Assembly: GCA_023393755.1 (NCBI GenBank)
Contig: JAEXCA010000059.1
Location: 1 to 8,160, forward strand
Source of the DNA: Actinomycetes bacterium
Lineage (GTDB): Bacteria; Actinomycetota; Actinomycetes; Propionibacteriales; Propionibacteriaceae
Direction of reading: 5' to 3'
DNA: 8,160 nucleotides
Position 1 is the stretch's first letter; every line of letters starts with the position of its first letter. The position numbers and the translations under genes were made by a program. This document shows positions 1 to 5,707 of the stretch, in pieces. Under the pieces are notes generated by a model. It saw only the letters and a list, made by a program, of their open reading frames with translations. It had not been told where the DNA came from and ran no database searches.

Positions 1-36
1 GCCCGGGTTCGCCCGGGCCACCACGCCGGTCCCTGA
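1..36 (+). CDS. possible C-terminal tail of an upstream gene (partial)
   Basis: Reading from base 1 gives eleven codons (ARVRPGHHAGP) and then TGA at 34-36. The stop overlaps the ribosome binding site of the lipoprotein gene, as in tightly packed operons. In known P19 systems the neighbouring gene is often an FTR1-type iron permease, so this could be its end. The fragment is too short to identify, and the other two frames are also open here. The call rests on context alone. Confidence 0.22.
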   Translation, partial: ARVRPGHHAGP

Positions 37-50
37 GAGGACTGATTCTC

Positions 51-638
51 ATGCGTTACCTGCGCTGGCTCACTGTCGCCGTGCTGGCGGGCGCCCTGCT
101 GCTCAGCGGCTGCACCAGCATCGCTACCCGTAGGGCGAAGGAAGAGGCCCAGGCCAAGATCGATATGCAGGCCGGCCACGAGGAGTACCCGATCGGGGAT
201 CCGCAGGTCTTCGACTTCGTCCAGCTCGACGCCTTCTACTCCCCGCCGTCCGACATGAAGCCCGCCGGAATGGGCCTGCCGGCCGCGGAGGCCGACATCC
301 ATCTGGAGGCGAACCTGACGGCCTTGGAGAACAACGGGCTCGGTCTTCCGGCGGGCTCCTGGATCCCGTATGCGACCATCGAGTACCAGGTGACCGGACC
401 GGACGGATTCTCGGCGGAGGGCACCTTCATGCCCATGCTGAGCAACCACGGCCAGCACTACGGCTCGAATGTGAAGATGGGCCCGGCGGGCACCTACCAG
501 ATCACTTACACCGTCCGCAGCCCGGCCGAGAACGGCCTGGCGATCCACGGCGACAAGCTGACCGGCGTCAGCGGCGAGTTCTGGAGTTCTCCGCTGGTGG
601 CGACCTGGGACTTCGACTATCTGCCGCGGGAATGGTGA
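51..638 (+). CDS. P19/Tp34 (FetP)-type iron-uptake lipoprotein
   Basis: Predicted extracytoplasmic, lipid-anchored metal-binding protein of 195 aa in the P19/Tp34/FetP family, which supports high-affinity iron uptake together with an FTR1-type permease. A signal peptide (charged MRYLRW, hydrophobic residues 7-18) ends in the lipobox LSGC, with Cys21 as the lipidated residue. The mature part carries family hallmarks: DMKPAGMGLP (about 68-77), ADIHLEANL (81-89), SWIPYATIEY (103-112), FMPMLSNHGQHYGSN (126-140) and a late His166. Likely metal ligands are among His43, Met74, His84 and His136; residues of this kind bind copper or iron in characterised P19 proteins. The length fits the family. The ATG at 51 is preceded by AGAGGA at 36-41 with good spacing. 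The DUF2318 membrane gene follows after 24 bp, so the two are probably one operon. The family call is firm; the iron substrate is inferred from homologues. Confidence 0.9.
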   Translation: MRYLRWLTVAVLAGALLLSGCTSIATRRAKEEAQAKIDMQAGHEEYPIGDPQVFDFVQLDAFYSPPSDMKPAGMGLPAAEADIHLEANLTALENNGLGLPAGSWIPYATIEYQVTGPDGFSAEGTFMPMLSNHGQHYGSNVKMGPAGTYQITYTVRSPAENGLAIHGDKLTGVSGEFWSSPLVATWDFDYLPREW

Positions 639-662
639 CCGGGTCGCCGGAATAGGACGGCC

Positions 663-1895
663 GTGCTCGCCTTCTTCGTCGACGCGCTGACCCTCGCCCT
701 GCCGGTGGCGTTCAGCTGGCTGGCGCTGTGGCTCGGTGCGGAGCGTGGTGGACGCCAGCAGCTTCCGTTCGGGATGGCCACCGCGGCGGGCCTGGTCGCG
801 GCACTGCTGGTGACCGTGGTGCGGCAGGCCACCGGCCTGCTGAACCGTGAGGTCGTGCTGCTCGTCCTGCTGCCGGTCTCGCTGCTGCTGGCTGGGGCAG
901 CGCTGACCTGGTTGTGGCGCGGCGCGGCCCGCTCGGCTCCGCGGTGGGGGGTCGTGGTGCTGGCTGGTCTGGCCGGTGTGATCGCGGCGCTGCAACTGCC
1001 GGAACTGATGCTGCTGACCCGTGGCTTCGCCGAGCCGGGGACCTCGCTGTTCACCAGCGACGTGGTGTTGAAGCTGAGCGGCTATCTGGCCGGAATCGGG
1101 CTGGCCCTGGTGATCGGCTGGGTGGTTGTTGGGGCGGCGCGCGGTGTCCGTCCGGCCACGCTCAGGATTGCTGTCACCGGCATGCTCGCGGTCACCGTGC
1201 TGAGTCAGCTGAGCATTCTGGGCCGAATCCTGCTCGCCCGCCGGCTGATCGGCCTGCCTCGGTGGGGCTTCCAGGTACTGGTGTGGGCTTCCAGCCACGA
1301 GTGGGTGTTCACCGCCGCGTTGGTGGTGTCCTGCCTGCTGCCGGTTGTCGCCGCGGCGTTATTGCTGCGCCGTCCGCTGCCGACACCTGCCACCCCGGCC
1401 GAGGGACGGTTGCACCGCGCCGCTTTCCTGACCCGGCGTCGATTCCTGGTGGCGACTGGTATTGGCCTGGGTGCGGCGGTGGTCACCCTGACCTGGGGAC
1501 GGTCGCTCGCCGACGCCGAACCTGAACTCTCGCCACCGGAGCCGTACGGCAGCGATTCGGCCACCGTCTGGGTGGAGTTGGCCGCGATCGACGACGGTCA
1601 CCTGCACCGTCACACCTACGTTGCTGGTGACGGAACCGAGGTGCGGTTCATCACCATCCGTAAGGGAGCCAGGGCCTTCGTGGCCTGCCTGGACGCCTGT
1701 GAGATCTGCGGCCCGTCGGGCTACTACGAGCGGGACGGACATGTGATCTGCAAGCTGTGCGATGTGGCGATGAACATTGCCACGATTGGCTTCAAGGGCG
1801 GCTGCAACCCGATCCCGATCGACTTCACGGTGGCGGACGGCCGACTGGTCATCGCCCGCGAGGTGCTGGAGCGGAGCGTGCAGATCTTTGCCTAG
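663..1895 (+). CDS. polytopic membrane protein with C-terminal Cys-rich DUF2318 domain
   Basis: A 410-aa membrane protein starting with GTG at 663, with AGGA at 654-657. About eight hydrophobic segments are visible (near residues 4-24, 38-54, 63-86, 95-115, 137-157, 168-188, 212-236 and 262-280). A soluble tail of about 125 residues follows. It contains the DUF2318 signature: Cys342-x3-Cys346-x2-Cys349-GPSGYY, then Cys363-KL-Cys366 and GGCNPIPIDF with Cys381. These six cysteines suggest a metal or Fe-S centre. In Campylobacter the P19 operon encodes a DUF2318 protein, and it is thought to take part in extracytoplasmic iron handling or reduction. The exact reaction is not established. Just before the last membrane segment lies TRRRFL (257-262), a twin-arginine-like motif that could place the Cys-rich domain outside the membrane after folding. 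The ABC permease and thioredoxin-like genes that follow in Campylobacter are absent here. Confidence 0.88.
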   Translation: MLAFFVDALTLALPVAFSWLALWLGAERGGRQQLPFGMATAAGLVAALLVTVVRQATGLLNREVVLLVLLPVSLLLAGAALTWLWRGAARSAPRWGVVVLAGLAGVIAALQLPELMLLTRGFAEPGTSLFTSDVVLKLSGYLAGIGLALVIGWVVVGAARGVRPATLRIAVTGMLAVTVLSQLSILGRILLARRLIGLPRWGFQVLVWASSHEWVFTAALVVSCLLPVVAAALLLRRPLPTPATPAEGRLHRAAFLTRRRFLVATGIGLGAAVVTLTWGRSLADAEPELSPPEPYGSDSATVWVELAAIDDGHLHRHTYVAGDGTEVRFITIRKGARAFVACLDACEICGPSGYYERDGHVICKLCDVAMNIATIGFKGGCNPIPIDFTVADGRLVIAREVLERSVQIFA

Positions 1896-1906
1896 GAGTC
1901 GCCTGA

Positions 1907-1961
1907 GTCATTCCCGCGAAGGCGGGAATCCCGAGGAGATCCCTGCCTTCGCGGGGATGGG
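1907..1961. repeat. REP-like palindromic hairpin (inverted pair of 24-bp arms)
   Basis: Twelve bases after the DUF2318 gene stop there is a 24-bp arm (1907-1930) with the palindromic core ATTCCCGCGAAGGCGGGAAT (1910-1929). After a 7-bp gap, an inverted copy lies at 1938-1961, with 19 of 24 positions matching. Each arm can fold by itself and the pair can form one long hairpin. Motifs of this ATTCCCGC...GCGGGAAT type recur as dispersed intergenic repeats in many bacterial genomes. Directly behind a stop codon, this copy could also end or stabilise the iron-operon transcript. No T-run follows. Confidence 0.75.
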
Positions 1962-1997
1962 CGCGGTGGCATCGCCTGGTCGGCATGGGCTGCAGGA

Positions 1998-2021
1998 GAT
2001 CCCCACCTTCCTGGGGATGAC
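1998..2021. repeat. third, diverged copy of the REP-like arm
   Basis: This 24-bp arm has the same orientation as the copy at 1938-1961. Both are preceded by AGGA and begin GATCCC. It matches the reverse complement of the left arm at 19 of 24 positions, and it ends in GATGAC, the complement of the GTCATT that opens the element. The block 1907-2021 is therefore bounded by inverted ends, like a small non-autonomous element. I see no target-site duplication next to it. Confidence 0.6.
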
Positions 2022-2047
2022 ACTTGATAGCCAGTGGCCTTTCGGAA

Positions 2048-2053
2048 AAGGAG
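2048..2053 (+). promoter_or_regulatory. ribosome binding site that decides the CobC-like start
   Basis: AAGGAG lies four bases before GTG 2058. The in-frame GTG at 2034 has no such site, and the ATG at 2056 runs straight into TGA. This supports translation from 2058. Confidence 0.65.
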
Positions 2054-2057
2054 CGAT

Positions 2058-2603
2058 GTGAAGCTGATCCTGATAGCCCCGGGACCGACCACCGGCAGCC
2101 GTGATGCGGTGTTCGGCGATGTCGGTGATCTGCTGGAGCCGGTGGCCGTTGGGATGCGCCCCGGGACGGTGCTCCACTGCGCACCCGAACCCGCCTGTCG
2201 GCAGCTGGCCGTCAACACCGGAACCGAGCCGGTGGTGCTGGACGGCTTGCGCGGGCCGGACTTCGGCAGCTGGCACGGACTCGCGCTGCAGCAGGTAATG
2301 GAATCGGATCTGCCGGGCCTGCAGCACTGGCTCACCGATCCAACGGCAGCCCCGCACGGTGGCGAGTCTCTCGCCGCCCACCTGGCTCGGATCGGGGCTC
2401 TGCTGGACGCGGCGGACTGGCGGGAACGTGGTGCCACGCTGGTGGCGCCGGCCCTCACAGTGCGGGCCGGGTGCGTCCATGCCCTCGGCGCGCGACCGGA
2501 CTCGTTGCTGCACCTGGACATCGCCCCCGGCACCACCGCCCGAATCAGCCTCACCCGCGGTACCTGGCGGCTGCAGGCCATCGTGCCACCCGCCCGTCGC
2601 TGA
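2058..2603 (+). CDS. CobC-like histidine phosphatase superfamily protein lacking catalytic histidines
   Basis: A 181-aa cytoplasmic protein that aligns by eye with actinobacterial members of the histidine phosphatase (phosphoglycerate mutase-like) superfamily, including alpha-ribazole phosphatase-like proteins. Recognisable blocks are the first strand MKLILIAPGPTTGSR (1-15), CAPEPACRQLA (41-51), GLRGPDFGSWHG (63-74), WLTDPTAAPHGGES (91-104), TLVAPALTVRAG (127-138) and the C-terminal VHALGA...LHLDIAPGTTARIS. In active relatives the first strand reads like LVxHGxT and the late block like THPAVVRA. Here both histidines are replaced by proline (Pro8 and Pro131). The usual Arg before the first His is Ala7, and the acidic residue of the LRE-x-DFG block is Gly66. 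Arg48 is kept. It is therefore probably not a conventional phosphatase; a binding or regulatory role is possible. It converges on cobQ, which suggests a cobalamin link. No frameshift or stop suggests decay. Confidence 0.72.
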   Translation: MKLILIAPGPTTGSRDAVFGDVGDLLEPVAVGMRPGTVLHCAPEPACRQLAVNTGTEPVVLDGLRGPDFGSWHGLALQQVMESDLPGLQHWLTDPTAAPHGGESLAAHLARIGALLDAADWRERGATLVAPALTVRAGCVHALGARPDSLLHLDIAPGTTARISLTRGTWRLQAIVPPARR

Positions 2604-2654
2604 CCAGACCGCCCCGTCCCTGACCGCACCCCCGTCCGACCGACCGCCGCCGTT

Positions 2655-2770
2655 CAACGTCGACCGCTTGCCTTAACGTCGAGCGCTTGTGCCTGGGGTG
2701 TGGCGCTCGACGGGAAGGGTGGCGGTCGGCGAATCGTGAGTCAGGTCGAACGGGCCAGGGCGAGCAGGGC
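2655..2770. repeat. 116-bp direct repeat, copy A (duplicated cobQ tail plus downstream region)
   Basis: This segment matches 2797-2912 without gaps at a fixed offset of 142 bp, with 9 mismatches in 116 (about 92% identity); 2662-2724 is identical to 2804-2866. On the minus strand, 2741-2770 reads ALLALARST and then a stop. It corresponds to the last codons of cobQ, ALLTLTRSA and stop. Copy A is therefore a detached, diverged copy of the cobQ 3' end together with its downstream sequence. It includes a stem-loop, CGTCGAGCGC 2677-2686 with GCGCTCGACG 2703-2712. Confidence 0.9.
2677..2712. terminator. candidate bidirectional terminator hairpin (copy A)
   Basis: A perfect 10-bp GC-rich stem (CGTCGAGCGC with GCGCTCGACG) closes a 16-base loop downstream of the CobC-like gene, in a convergent gap with cobQ. 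There is no T-run, so intrinsic termination is uncertain. Position and stem quality are the only support. Confidence 0.4.
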
Positions 2771-2780
2771 CGCTACGGTC

Positions 2781-2837
2781 CGTTGACCGCTTGCCTCAAC
2801 GTTGACCGCTTGCCTTAACGTCGAGCGCTTGTGCCTG
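2781..2837. repeat. 19-bp tandem repeats, three units, the last diverged
   Basis: Two nearly identical 19-bp units, CGTTGACCGCTTGCCTCAA (2781-2799) and CGTTGACCGCTTGCCTTAA (2800-2818), run into a third diverged unit starting CGTCGAGCGCTTG at 2819. Copy A has a two-unit version at 2658-2689. The third unit forms one side of the hairpin stem at 2819-2854. Confidence 0.8.
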
Positions 2838-2912
2838 GGGTGTGGCGCTCGACGGGAAGGGTGGCGCTCGGCGAACCGTGGGTCAAGCCGAGCGGGTCAG
2901 GGTGAGCAGGGC
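2797..2912. repeat. 116-bp direct repeat, copy B (includes the genuine cobQ 3' end)
   Basis: Partner of 2655-2770. It begins in the intergenic repeats and extends 30 bases into cobQ, covering the stop codon (2883-2885) and nine sense codons. Five of the nine mismatches lie within the cobQ-coding part, while a 63-bp intergenic block is identical between the copies. Confidence 0.9.
2819..2854. terminator. candidate terminator hairpin downstream of cobQ (copy B)
   Basis: Same 10-bp stem and 16-base loop as in copy A, about 30 bases beyond the cobQ stop on the minus strand. A second perfect stem, CGCTCGGC 2865-2872 with GCCGAGCG 2887-2894, spans the cobQ stop codon itself. No T-run is visible. 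Confidence 0.4.
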
Positions 2913-4325
2913 GTCCACGTCCACGCAGGTGTCCAGGGCGTCGGCCAGGCTGTCGAGCATCCGCTCGCGGCGGGCGGCGAAGCCGAGGGCGTCCGGATCG
3001 GGGGTCCAGGACGAGCCCACGGTGGCGGCCAGCTCGGTGAGCCAGGCGCGCCGGAAAGCGTCGTTCTCGAAGGCGCCATGCCAGATCGTCCCCCAGGTGT
3101 TGCCCTGCCGGACGCCGTCCAGGAAGGGCTCGCCGCCGTCGGCCGTCACCACGCCATGGTGGATCTCGTACCCGGTCACCGGGTGGCCCTGCCAGGTTCC
3201 GGAGGGTTTGCCCAGCACCTTCTTGGGGCTGAAGCTGACCTGGGCCGGGAGCAGTCCGAGCCCGTCCTCTACGCCCATAGAGGACTCCACTGGGTCGTCT
3301 ATCTGCCGGGAGAGCATCTGGTAGCCACCGCAGATCCCCAGGATCGGACGGCCCGCGGCGGCTCTCTCCTCAATCGCCTTGGCCAGCTCTCTCTCCCGTA
3401 GCCAGGCCAGGTCGGCGAGGGTGGAGCGGCTGCCCGGCAGGACCACCAGATCGGCCTCGGCGACCTCGGCCGGACGGGCGGTGGCGACCACGTCCACGCC
3501 CGGCTCAGCGGCCAGGGCGTCCAGGTCGGTGGCATTGGAGATCCGCGGGAACCGGATGGCGGCGATCCGCAGTGTGCCGGTGCGGCCGGGGATCCGCGGC
3601 CACTTGGCGAAGGCCAGCGCGTCCTCGCCGTCCAGCCAGACCTCGGGCAGCCAGGGGACGATGCCCAGGCACGGCAGGCCGGTGCGCCGGGTGAGTTCGT
3701 CCAGGCCGGGGTCGAGTACCGACTGGTCACCGCGGAACTTGTTGATCAGGTAGCCAGCCAGCAGCGCGCGGTCAGCCTCGGCCACGATCGCCCAATGCCC
3801 GTAGAGGGACGCCAGCACGCCGCCCCGGTCGATGTCGCCGCACAGGATCACCGGCAGGCCGAACCGCTGAGCCAGCCCGAAGTTCACATAGTCGCCGGCC
3901 CGCAGGTTGATCTCGGCCGGTGAGCCGGCGCCCTCGCAGAGCACCAGGTCGTACTGGCTGGCCAGCTCCTCGTAGGCGGCGAAGGCTGCCTCGGCGAGGT
4001 GGCGGCGGCCGGTGGCGTACTGCCCGGCCTCCAGGGTGCCGGCCGGCTCGCCACGCAGCACCACGAACGAGCGCCGATCGGTCCCCGGTTTGAGTAGGAC
4101 AGGGTTCATCGCCGAGGTCGGTTCCACCCCGGCAGCGATCGCCTGCAGGTACTGGGCTCGTCCGATCTCCGAGCCGTCGGCGCAGACCATCGAGTTGTTC
4201 GACATGTTCTGTGCCTTGAACGGAACCACCTTCACACCGCGGCGGCGCAACAGCCGGCACAGCCCGGCGGTGAGCAGCGACTTGCCGGCGTCCGAGCTCG
4301 TCCCGGCGATCAGCAGCCCGGTCAT
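2883..4325 (-). CDS. cobQ: cobyric acid synthase (glutamine-hydrolysing)
   Basis: A 480-aa cytoplasmic enzyme that amidates four carboxyl side chains of adenosylcobyrinic a,c-diamide, using glutamine and ATP, in late cobalamin synthesis. The N-terminal synthetase domain has the P-loop-like GTSSDAGKS (8-16), FKAQNMSNNSMV (36-47), AMNPVLLKP (72-80), CEGAGSPAEINL (130-141) and DIDRGGVLASLYG (164-176). The C-terminal class I amidotransferase domain has the nucleophile Cys332 in LGICGGYQML, GYEIHHG (385-391) and the catalytic His416 in WHGAFEND. Length is normal for the family. The ATG overlaps the hemA stop by 4 bp (ATGA, 4322-4325), and GGAG sits eight bases upstream inside hemA, so the two are probably translationally coupled. 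The last ten codons lie in a 116-bp repeat duplicated downstream, which may have rewritten the extreme C-terminus. Confidence 0.96.
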   Translation of the reverse strand: MTGLLIAGTSSDAGKSLLTAGLCRLLRRRGVKVVPFKAQNMSNNSMVCADGSEIGRAQYLQAIAAGVEPTSAMNPVLLKPGTDRRSFVVLRGEPAGTLEAGQYATGRRHLAEAAFAAYEELASQYDLVLCEGAGSPAEINLRAGDYVNFGLAQRFGLPVILCGDIDRGGVLASLYGHWAIVAEADRALLAGYLINKFRGDQSVLDPGLDELTRRTGLPCLGIVPWLPEVWLDGEDALAFAKWPRIPGRTGTLRIAAIRFPRISNATDLDALAAEPGVDVVATARPAEVAEADLVVLPGSRSTLADLAWLRERELAKAIEERAAAGRPILGICGGYQMLSRQIDDPVESSMGVEDGLGLLPAQVSFSPKKVLGKPSGTWQGHPVTGYEIHHGVVTADGGEPFLDGVRQGNTWGTIWHGAFENDAFRRAWLTELAATVGSSWTPDPDALGFAARRERMLDSLADALDTCVDVDALLTLTRSA

Positions 4326-5521
4326 GGCCAGGTCTCCAGCGCGGGGCCGAAGACCGTGGCCAGGGCACTTTGGTAGCTCTCCAGCTCACCCGCTTCCGCC
4401 GAGGCGGTGGCCTGGACGCTGGGCTGGTGCAGCACCGCATTGGCGAACCTGCGCAGCGATCGTTCGATCGCCTGCTGGGTCTCGGCGGAATGGCTGCCGG
4501 AGGTGGTGGAGAGCTCGGCCTCGATCAGTTGGTCCACCCGAGCCCGCAGGGCGGTCACCGTCCCGGCGGCCCCACGTCCGCGCTCGGCGGCCAGGAAGTC
4601 CGCCACCGCCTGCTCCACCAGTTGCTGAGCGGTCGCCACCGCGGCGGCGTCCTGGGTGGGAGCATGACTGGCCAGTTCGTCGATGGTGAGCAATCGGACG
4701 CCGAGGTCGCGCACCGCCGGGTCGATATCGGTGCCGCCGCTCAGGTCGACGATGATCGGACGGTGCTCGCCCAGAGTCGAAGCGTCGATCAGCCGACGAT
4801 TGCCGCTACAGGCCACCACCAGATCGCTCTCGGCCAGGGCTGTCGACAGTGCGGCGGTGGCCACCGAGTGGGTCTCGGCGAACCGGGCTGCACGCCGGTC
4901 GCTGGCCGAATGGACGCTGATCCGGGTGCACCCTCGTCGGCGCAACTCGGCCACCACCACGCCGGCGTAGCTCCCGGTGCCGAGCAGAAGCGCTTTGGCC
5001 TCAGCCCAGTTGTTGATCGCAGCCAGGCCCAGCCCGACGGACGCCAGCGAGCGGCCGATGGCCCCCAGACCGGTGCGGCTGGAGACCACCTTGGCGGTCC
5101 GCAGCGCGGCCTCGCCGAGCCGACGCAGGCCAGGAGTGAGGGTGGGTTCGGCGGCCTTCAGCCAGTGCCGCACCTGGCCGGCGATCTGGCTCTCGCCGAT
5201 CACCAGCGAGTCCAGACCGGCTGCGACTCGGAAGAGATGCCGGACGGCGTCGTCGTCCGAGCGAGTCGTCGGCCCCTGCATCACGACGGAGTCGGATGCG
5301 GGTTGGGTGGCGGTGAAGACGGCGGTCGCTGCTGCGGCGGCCAACTCGGCGTCGGCGGCCTCGAGCAGGAACTCCACCCGATTGCAGGTGATGAGTGGGA
5401 GCACCCCGGCGATCCCGGTACCGATCAGGCCGGCGACAATCTCGTCGCGTTGGCTGGAGAGGGTGGCAATGACTTCGGCGCTCACCTGGTGGTGACTGAC
5501 ACCGACCGCTGACCACGCCAC
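4322..5521 (-). CDS. hemA: glutamyl-tRNA reductase
   Basis: A 399-aa NADPH-dependent enzyme that reduces glutamyl-tRNA(Glu) to glutamate-1-semialdehyde, the first committed step of C5-pathway tetrapyrrole synthesis. Hallmarks are VGVSHHQVSAE (7-17), the catalytic Cys46 in ITCNRVE, HLFRVAAGLDSLVIGESQI (95-113), the nucleotide-binding LLGTGSYAGVVVAELRRRG (179-197) and IVDLSGGTDIDPAV (257-270). A helical C-terminal dimerisation region follows to residue 399. The GTG at 5521 places VGVSH at the expected distance from the N-terminus, and a stop lies a few codons upstream in frame, so this is essentially the only start. There is no Shine-Dalgarno sequence, but TAGAAT lies 6 bases before the start, which suggests a leaderless mRNA. 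The gene overlaps cobQ downstream and diverges from hemL, whose product takes the unstable semialdehyde. Confidence 0.96.
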   Translation of the reverse strand: MAWSAVGVSHHQVSAEVIATLSSQRDEIVAGLIGTGIAGVLPLITCNRVEFLLEAADAELAAAAATAVFTATQPASDSVVMQGPTTRSDDDAVRHLFRVAAGLDSLVIGESQIAGQVRHWLKAAEPTLTPGLRRLGEAALRTAKVVSSRTGLGAIGRSLASVGLGLAAINNWAEAKALLLGTGSYAGVVVAELRRRGCTRISVHSASDRRAARFAETHSVATAALSTALAESDLVVACSGNRRLIDASTLGEHRPIIVDLSGGTDIDPAVRDLGVRLLTIDELASHAPTQDAAAVATAQQLVEQAVADFLAAERGRGAAGTVTALRARVDQLIEAELSTTSGSHSAETQQAIERSLRRFANAVLHQPSVQATASAEAGELESYQSALATVFGPALETWP

Positions 5522-5527
5522 CGTTGG

Positions 5528-5533
5528 ATTCTA
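5528..5533 (-). promoter_or_regulatory. putative -10 element of hemA (leaderless transcript)
   Basis: On the minus strand the sequence is TAGAAT, six bases, then GTG. This matches the TANNNT-N6-RTG spacing typical of actinobacterial leaderless genes, where the transcript starts at the start codon. No clear -35 box is seen. The lack of any Shine-Dalgarno-like sequence before the start agrees. Confidence 0.55.
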
Positions 5534-5556
5534 TCAATCGGAGTCGGTCGGCTTGC

Positions 5557-5633
5557 CGAACAAATCGAACTGCAGATGGCCGGAAATGGGCCATTCAGTG
5601 GGTCTGAGAGCAATCTGGAGGTCGATTTGTTCG
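5557..5633. promoter_or_regulatory. nested inverted repeats in the hemA-hemL divergent region
   Basis: CGAACAAATCGA (5557-5568) and TCGATTTGTTCG (5622-5633) form a perfect 12-bp inverted repeat separated by 53 bp. Inside lie a second dyad, ATGGCC (5576-5581) with GGCCAT (5589-5594), and its extension ACTG (5569-5572) with CAGT (5596-5599). The arms are AT-richer than the surroundings. The region holds the upstream signals of both hemA and hemL, so a shared regulator site or an RNA fold in the hemL leader is plausible. I recognise no known operator. Confidence 0.5.
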
Positions 5634-5694
5634 CGGACACTGTCTGCGGGGCGTCCGGCAGGCAGGCGGATGGGAGACTGGGAACCCGCGAGTC

Positions 5695-5700
5695 GAGGAG
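5695..5700 (+). promoter_or_regulatory. ribosome binding site that decides the hemL start
   Basis: GAGGAG lies seven bases before ATG 5708. The reading frame is open further upstream, to an ATG at 5576, but that extension has no family similarity and crosses the inverted repeats. Confidence 0.8.
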
Positions 5701-5707
5701 TGACCAG

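Noticed and set aside
1907..2021. Intact transposable element with target-site duplication
   Set aside because: The bases flanking the inverted ends do not repeat, and no transposase is encoded.
1892..2657. Long open frames on the minus strand opposite the CobC-like gene
   Set aside because: They are Ser/Pro/Arg-rich, match no family and run across the palindromic repeats; the plus-strand protein has clear family blocks.
4370..5512. A 380-codon plus-strand open frame inside hemA
   Set aside because: It is a high-GC shadow with low-complexity Gly/Arg/His composition, lying opposite an unmistakable HemA.
5522..5707. Cobalamin riboswitch or other known riboswitch in the hemA-hemL gap
   Set aside because: I see no B12-box-like sequence; hemA appears leaderless, and the dyads do not match a riboswitch I know.
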